A DNA stretch of 64,000 nt. It comes from Streptomyces sp. NBC_00572. GTDB lineage: Bacteria; Actinomycetota; Actinomycetes; Streptomycetales; Streptomycetaceae. Positions 61,310-64,000 of this stretch are shown piece after piece; position 1 is the stretch's first letter, and each line of letters opens with the position of its first letter. The notes under the pieces were generated by a model. The model did no database searches. It saw nothing but the letters and a program-made list of their open reading frames with translations, and had not been told where the DNA came from. The stretch lies in the NCBI RefSeq assembly GCF_026341815.1, contig NZ_JAPENX010000001.1:5456001-5520000 (forward strand), given 5' to 3'. Both the position numbers and the translations under genes were made by a program.

Positions 61310-62438
61310 GACCCTCGCCCGGGGCGGCCTGCGGGTCCGCACCCCGGCGCTGTACGGAGGGGCCGCCGCCGGCCTCGTCCTCCTCGTCCTGCCCTTCTAC
61401 CTCGACCGGTTCTGGCTCCAGGCCGGACTGTTCGCGATGGCCGCCGCCCTCGGCGCGATCGGCATCAACCTGCTGACCGGCGCCACCGGCCAACTCTCCA
61501 TGGGACACGCCTTCTTCCTCGCCGTCGGCGCCTACGGCTACTGCGCCTTCGCCGGGGACGGCACCGACGGACTCGCCGGGCTCGGCCTGCCCGGCTGGCT
61601 CGCCGCCGTCCTGGCGGTCGCCCTCGCGGGCCTGACGGGCGGGGTGTTCAGCCCCATCGCGGGTCGGCTGCGCGGCGCGTACCTCGGCATCGCCACCCTC
61701 GCGCTGATCTTCATCGGCCAGCACGTGCTCTTCAACGCCCATGACCTCACCGGCGGTTACAACGGCCGCGCGGTCCCGCCGCTCTCCCTCTTCGGCCTCA
61801 CCTTCGACGACACCGAACTCCTCGTCGCGCAGGTGCCGTTCGGGGCGGTGGAGAAGCTCTGGTACCTCGGACTGATCCTGCTCCTCGGCGGGGTGCTCTT
61901 CGCCCGGGGCGTCCTGAAGGGCCGCCCCGGACGCGCGATGAACGCCATCCGCGACCACCGGATCGCCGCCGGCGTCATGGGCATCCCCGTCGCCCGCTAC
62001 CGCGCCGCCGTCTTCGTCCTGTCCTCCATGTACGCGGGCCTCGCCGGCGTCCTGCTCGCCCTGGTCTTCCAGCGCACGGTGCCGGAGTACTTCGGCATGG
62101 CGCTCTCCCTCGAATACCTGGCGATGATCGTCATCGGCGGCCTCGGCTCGGTCGCGGGCGCGGTGGCCGGAGGCGTCTTCGTCTCCCTCCTGCCCCAGCT
62201 CCTCAACCGCTACAGCGACGCGCTCCCGCTGGTCTCCGCCCCGGGAACGGGCGGCATCGCACCGGGGGAGGCCGCGCGCTACCTGTACGGCACCGCCGTC
62301 GTCGCGGTGGTGCTCTTCCTACCCGGAGGCCTGGCCCGGCTCGCGGCCCGAAGGCCCGGGAAACCCGGAAGCGGCAAGAGTTCCAAGAACCCCACGCACA
62401 CCCCTACCACCACCGAACCCTCAGGGGAGACACGATGA
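61302..62438 (+). CDS. livM: Branched-chain-type ABC transporter permease (LivM-like)
   Basis: A 378-residue permease, the partner of livH. ATGQLSMGHAFFLAVGAYGY and FNAHDLTGGYNGRAVPPLSL match LivM; AIRDHRIAAGVMGIPVARYR is the ATPase contact loop. A hydrophilic Pro/Thr/Lys-rich tail (about 348-378) follows the last helix. GTG 61302 is chosen from its overlap with livH. The stop overlaps the binding protein start (ATGA). Confidence 0.92.
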   Translation: MSETLARGGLRVRTPALYGGAAAGLVLLVLPFYLDRFWLQAGLFAMAAALGAIGINLLTGATGQLSMGHAFFLAVGAYGYCAFAGDGTDGLAGLGLPGWLAAVLAVALAGLTGGVFSPIAGRLRGAYLGIATLALIFIGQHVLFNAHDLTGGYNGRAVPPLSLFGLTFDDTELLVAQVPFGAVEKLWYLGLILLLGGVLFARGVLKGRPGRAMNAIRDHRIAAGVMGIPVARYRAAVFVLSSMYAGLAGVLLALVFQRTVPEYFGMALSLEYLAMIVIGGLGSVAGAVAGGVFVSLLPQLLNRYSDALPLVSAPGTGGIAPGEAARYLYGTAVVAVVLFLPGGLARLAARRPGKPGSGKSSKNPTHTPTTTEPSGETR

Positions 62439-63700
62439 CCCACAGACGACAGGCCGTGCGGGGCCTGGCCGCCGCGCTCGCCGCACTGGTCGCCCTCACC
62501 GCCGCCGGATGCAGCTCCAAGGCGAAGACCGGAGACGGCAAGCAGACCGGCGCGGGCGGGGTGAAGACCGGCGAGGGCGTCACCGACAAGGTGATCTCGC
62601 TCGGCGCGCTCACCGACATGACCGGCGTGTACGCCACCCTCGGCAAGAGCGTCACCCAGGCCCAGCAGCTGTACGTGAAGCAGGTCAACGCCGCCGGCGG
62701 GATCTGCGGCCGGCAGCTGGAGCTGACCGTCCGCGACCACGGCTACGACCCTCAGAAGGCCCTGGCCGCCTATACCGAACTGGAGCCGAAGGTCGTCGGC
62801 TACACCCAGTTCATCGGTTCCCCGTTCGTCGCCGCCGTCAAGCCCCGGGTCGACATCACGGACAAGGGCCTCGTCCTTCCGCAGGCCTGGTCGGCCTCGC
62901 TGCTGGGCTCCCCGTACATCCGCGTCCTGGGGGCCACGTACGACGTCGAGACGATCAACGCCGTCGACTTCCTCGTGACGGAGAAGGGCCTGAAGTCGGG
63001 CGACAAGCTCGGCCACGTCTACTTCGAGGGCGACTACGGCGAGAACGCCCTCAAGGGGTCGAAGTACGCGGCGGAGAAGGCGGGACTGACCGTCGTCGAG
63101 CAGAAGATCAAGCCCACCGACAACGACATGTCGGCGCAGGTCGCGGCGCTCAAGCAGGCCGGGGTCAAGGGCATCGTCATCAGCGCGGGCCCCCGCCAGG
63201 CCGCCTCCCTCGTCGGGGTCGCCGCCGCCACCGGCCTCAAGGTGCCCGTCATCGGCAACAACTCCGCCTTCGCCCCGCAGCTCCTCGGCACCCAGGCCGG
63301 TCCCGCCCTGGAGAAGATGTACTGGTTCGCCTCCCCGAGCCTCCCCATCGGCGCGGACACCCCGACCGCGAAGAAGCTCGTCGCCGACTACAAGGCCGCC
63401 TACCCGAGCGACTCCCTCGACAACGGCATCGTCGCCGGCTGGACCGCGGCGAGCGTCTTCGGCGAGGCCCTGAAGAAGGCCTGCGAGAGCAAGGACCTCA
63501 CCCGCGACGGTGTCGACAAGGCGCTCCTGACACTGACGTCCTACGACGCCGGCTTCGGGATGAGCCACAACCTCGGCGACCCCAAGGCCCCGTCGTCCCG
63601 GGAGTCCGTCATCATCCAGCCGGACAAGAAGGTCCCCGGCGGCATGCGCACCGTCCGTCAGCCGTTCGTCGCCGACGCCGCGAAGTCCTACACCCCGTAA
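62435..63700 (+). CDS. livK: Branched-chain-type ABC transporter substrate-binding lipoprotein
   Basis: A 421-residue type I periplasmic-binding-protein-fold lipoprotein. The signal ends in a lipobox with Cys in TAAGCSSKAK, then a Lys/Gly-rich spacer. The fold begins VISLGALTDMTGVYATLGK and continues with QLELTVRDHGYDPQKALAAY. NNGIVAGWTAASVFGEAL lies near the end. The cargo cannot be told; the strand pattern also fits urea- or amide-binding members. It is the last gene of the operon, an unusual place for the binding protein. Confidence 0.9.
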   Translation: MTHRRQAVRGLAAALAALVALTAAGCSSKAKTGDGKQTGAGGVKTGEGVTDKVISLGALTDMTGVYATLGKSVTQAQQLYVKQVNAAGGICGRQLELTVRDHGYDPQKALAAYTELEPKVVGYTQFIGSPFVAAVKPRVDITDKGLVLPQAWSASLLGSPYIRVLGATYDVETINAVDFLVTEKGLKSGDKLGHVYFEGDYGENALKGSKYAAEKAGLTVVEQKIKPTDNDMSAQVAALKQAGVKGIVISAGPRQAASLVGVAAATGLKVPVIGNNSAFAPQLLGTQAGPALEKMYWFASPSLPIGADTPTAKKLVADYKAAYPSDSLDNGIVAGWTAASVFGEALKKACESKDLTRDGVDKALLTLTSYDAGFGMSHNLGDPKAPSSRESVIIQPDKKVPGGMRTVRQPFVADAAKSYTP

Positions 63701-63713
63701 CGGGTCGGCCGGA

Positions 63714-64000
63714 TCAGCCCGGGTCCCGGTCCGCGAAGCCCGTCCGCCAGGACGGGTGGGCCGGGGCCCAGCCCAGCGCACGGGCCCGCGCGTTCACCGC
63801 TCCCCGCCCCCACGGCACCCGGCCCTCGCTCCGCGCCGGGGCCGGGACGCCCAGGGCCTCCGCGAGGACCGGCAGCCAGGCGTGCCCGGGCGCGGGCTCG
63901 TCGTCCACCACGTTGTACGCGCCCGAGGGCCACGCGAGGGCCCGTACGGCCGCCTCGGCGGCGTCGGCGACGTGCACGAAGGAACTCACCGAACCGTCGG
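63714..64000 (-). CDS. NAD-dependent epimerase/dehydratase-like protein (3' part)
   Basis: The C-terminal ~95 codons of a gene that continues past the right edge. VSSFVHVADAAEAAVRAL, SGAYNVVDDEPAPGHAWLP and the ending ALGWAPAHPSWRTGF are typical of the substrate-side half of extended short-chain dehydrogenases/epimerases. The Rossmann N terminus is outside the window. The stop is TGA at 63714-63716. It converges with the liv operon, with 13 nt between stops. Confidence 0.85.
   Translation of the reverse strand, partial: DGSVSSFVHVADAAEAAVRALAWPSGAYNVVDDEPAPGHAWLPVLAEALGVPAPARSEGRVPWGRGAVNARARALGWAPAHPSWRTGFADRDPG

Overview
The window is high-GC actinobacterial DNA, almost certainly from a Streptomyces chromosome. 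Supporting signs are the very high third-position GC, GTG starts, F420-dependent enzymes, mycothiol-type DinB and DUF7144-type proteins, a class E sortase-type anchor (LADTG), a modular polyketide synthase with a TTA codon, and many likely leaderless promoters. About 55 real genes are visible. Most long open frames on the opposite strand are GC shadows. I saw no tRNA, rRNA, CRISPR array or intact transposon.

Layout. 1-3595 (minus) is the start of a type I polyketide synthase with a KSQ-AT-ACP loading module and the beginning of module 1. 4.05-5.17 kb is a small ECF sigma factor operon that includes an overlooked 28-residue membrane peptide. 5.5-9.3 kb holds a hypothetical gene, a large LADTG-anchored surface protein with a nuclease-like motif, a protease relic and a membrane protein. 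9.3-14.4 kb carries glutaminase, a fused protocatechuate-pathway enzyme, a metallo-hydrolase and exonuclease III. 14.5-17.7 kb is a glutamate-type ABC transporter (gluABCD). 17.8-25.8 kb carries a secreted hydrolase, a TPR-like protein, a P450, gamma-glutamyltransferase, and methionine aminopeptidase divergent from an XRE regulator. 25.9-29.7 kb is a run of small regulators and oxidoreductases.

29.98-37.7 kb is a pyrimidine catabolism block: beta-ureidopropionase, class III aminotransferase, dihydropyrimidinase, an F420-type LLM oxidoreductase and an NCS1 nucleobase transporter. It is interrupted by a decayed copy of the locus at 47.8-52.4 kb. 37.6-47 kb contains a trypsin-like protease, lipoate ligase, housekeeping phosphatases and oxidoreductases, and an alkylation-repair pair (ada-alkA fusion plus ogt). 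47.2-52.4 kb encodes secreted envelope proteins, notably a 1411-residue protein combining a lytic-transglycosylase-like region, a golvesin-like domain and an SGNH hydrolase. 52.5-64 kb holds ADP-ribosylglycohydrolase, a BCCT transporter, glycerate kinase, and a PucR regulator divergent from a livFGHMK operon. The window ends inside an epimerase gene.

How the genes work together. The pyrimidine block reads as import (NCS1), ring opening (dihydropyrimidinase), decarbamoylation (ureidopropionase) and transamination, with no classical dihydropyrimidine dehydrogenase in view. Glutaminase, the glutamate ABC transporter and gamma-glutamyltransferase all touch glutamate metabolism but lie in separate transcription units. 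The most unusual items are the envelope proteins, the map/XRE promoter arrangement and the relic of the SGNH locus.
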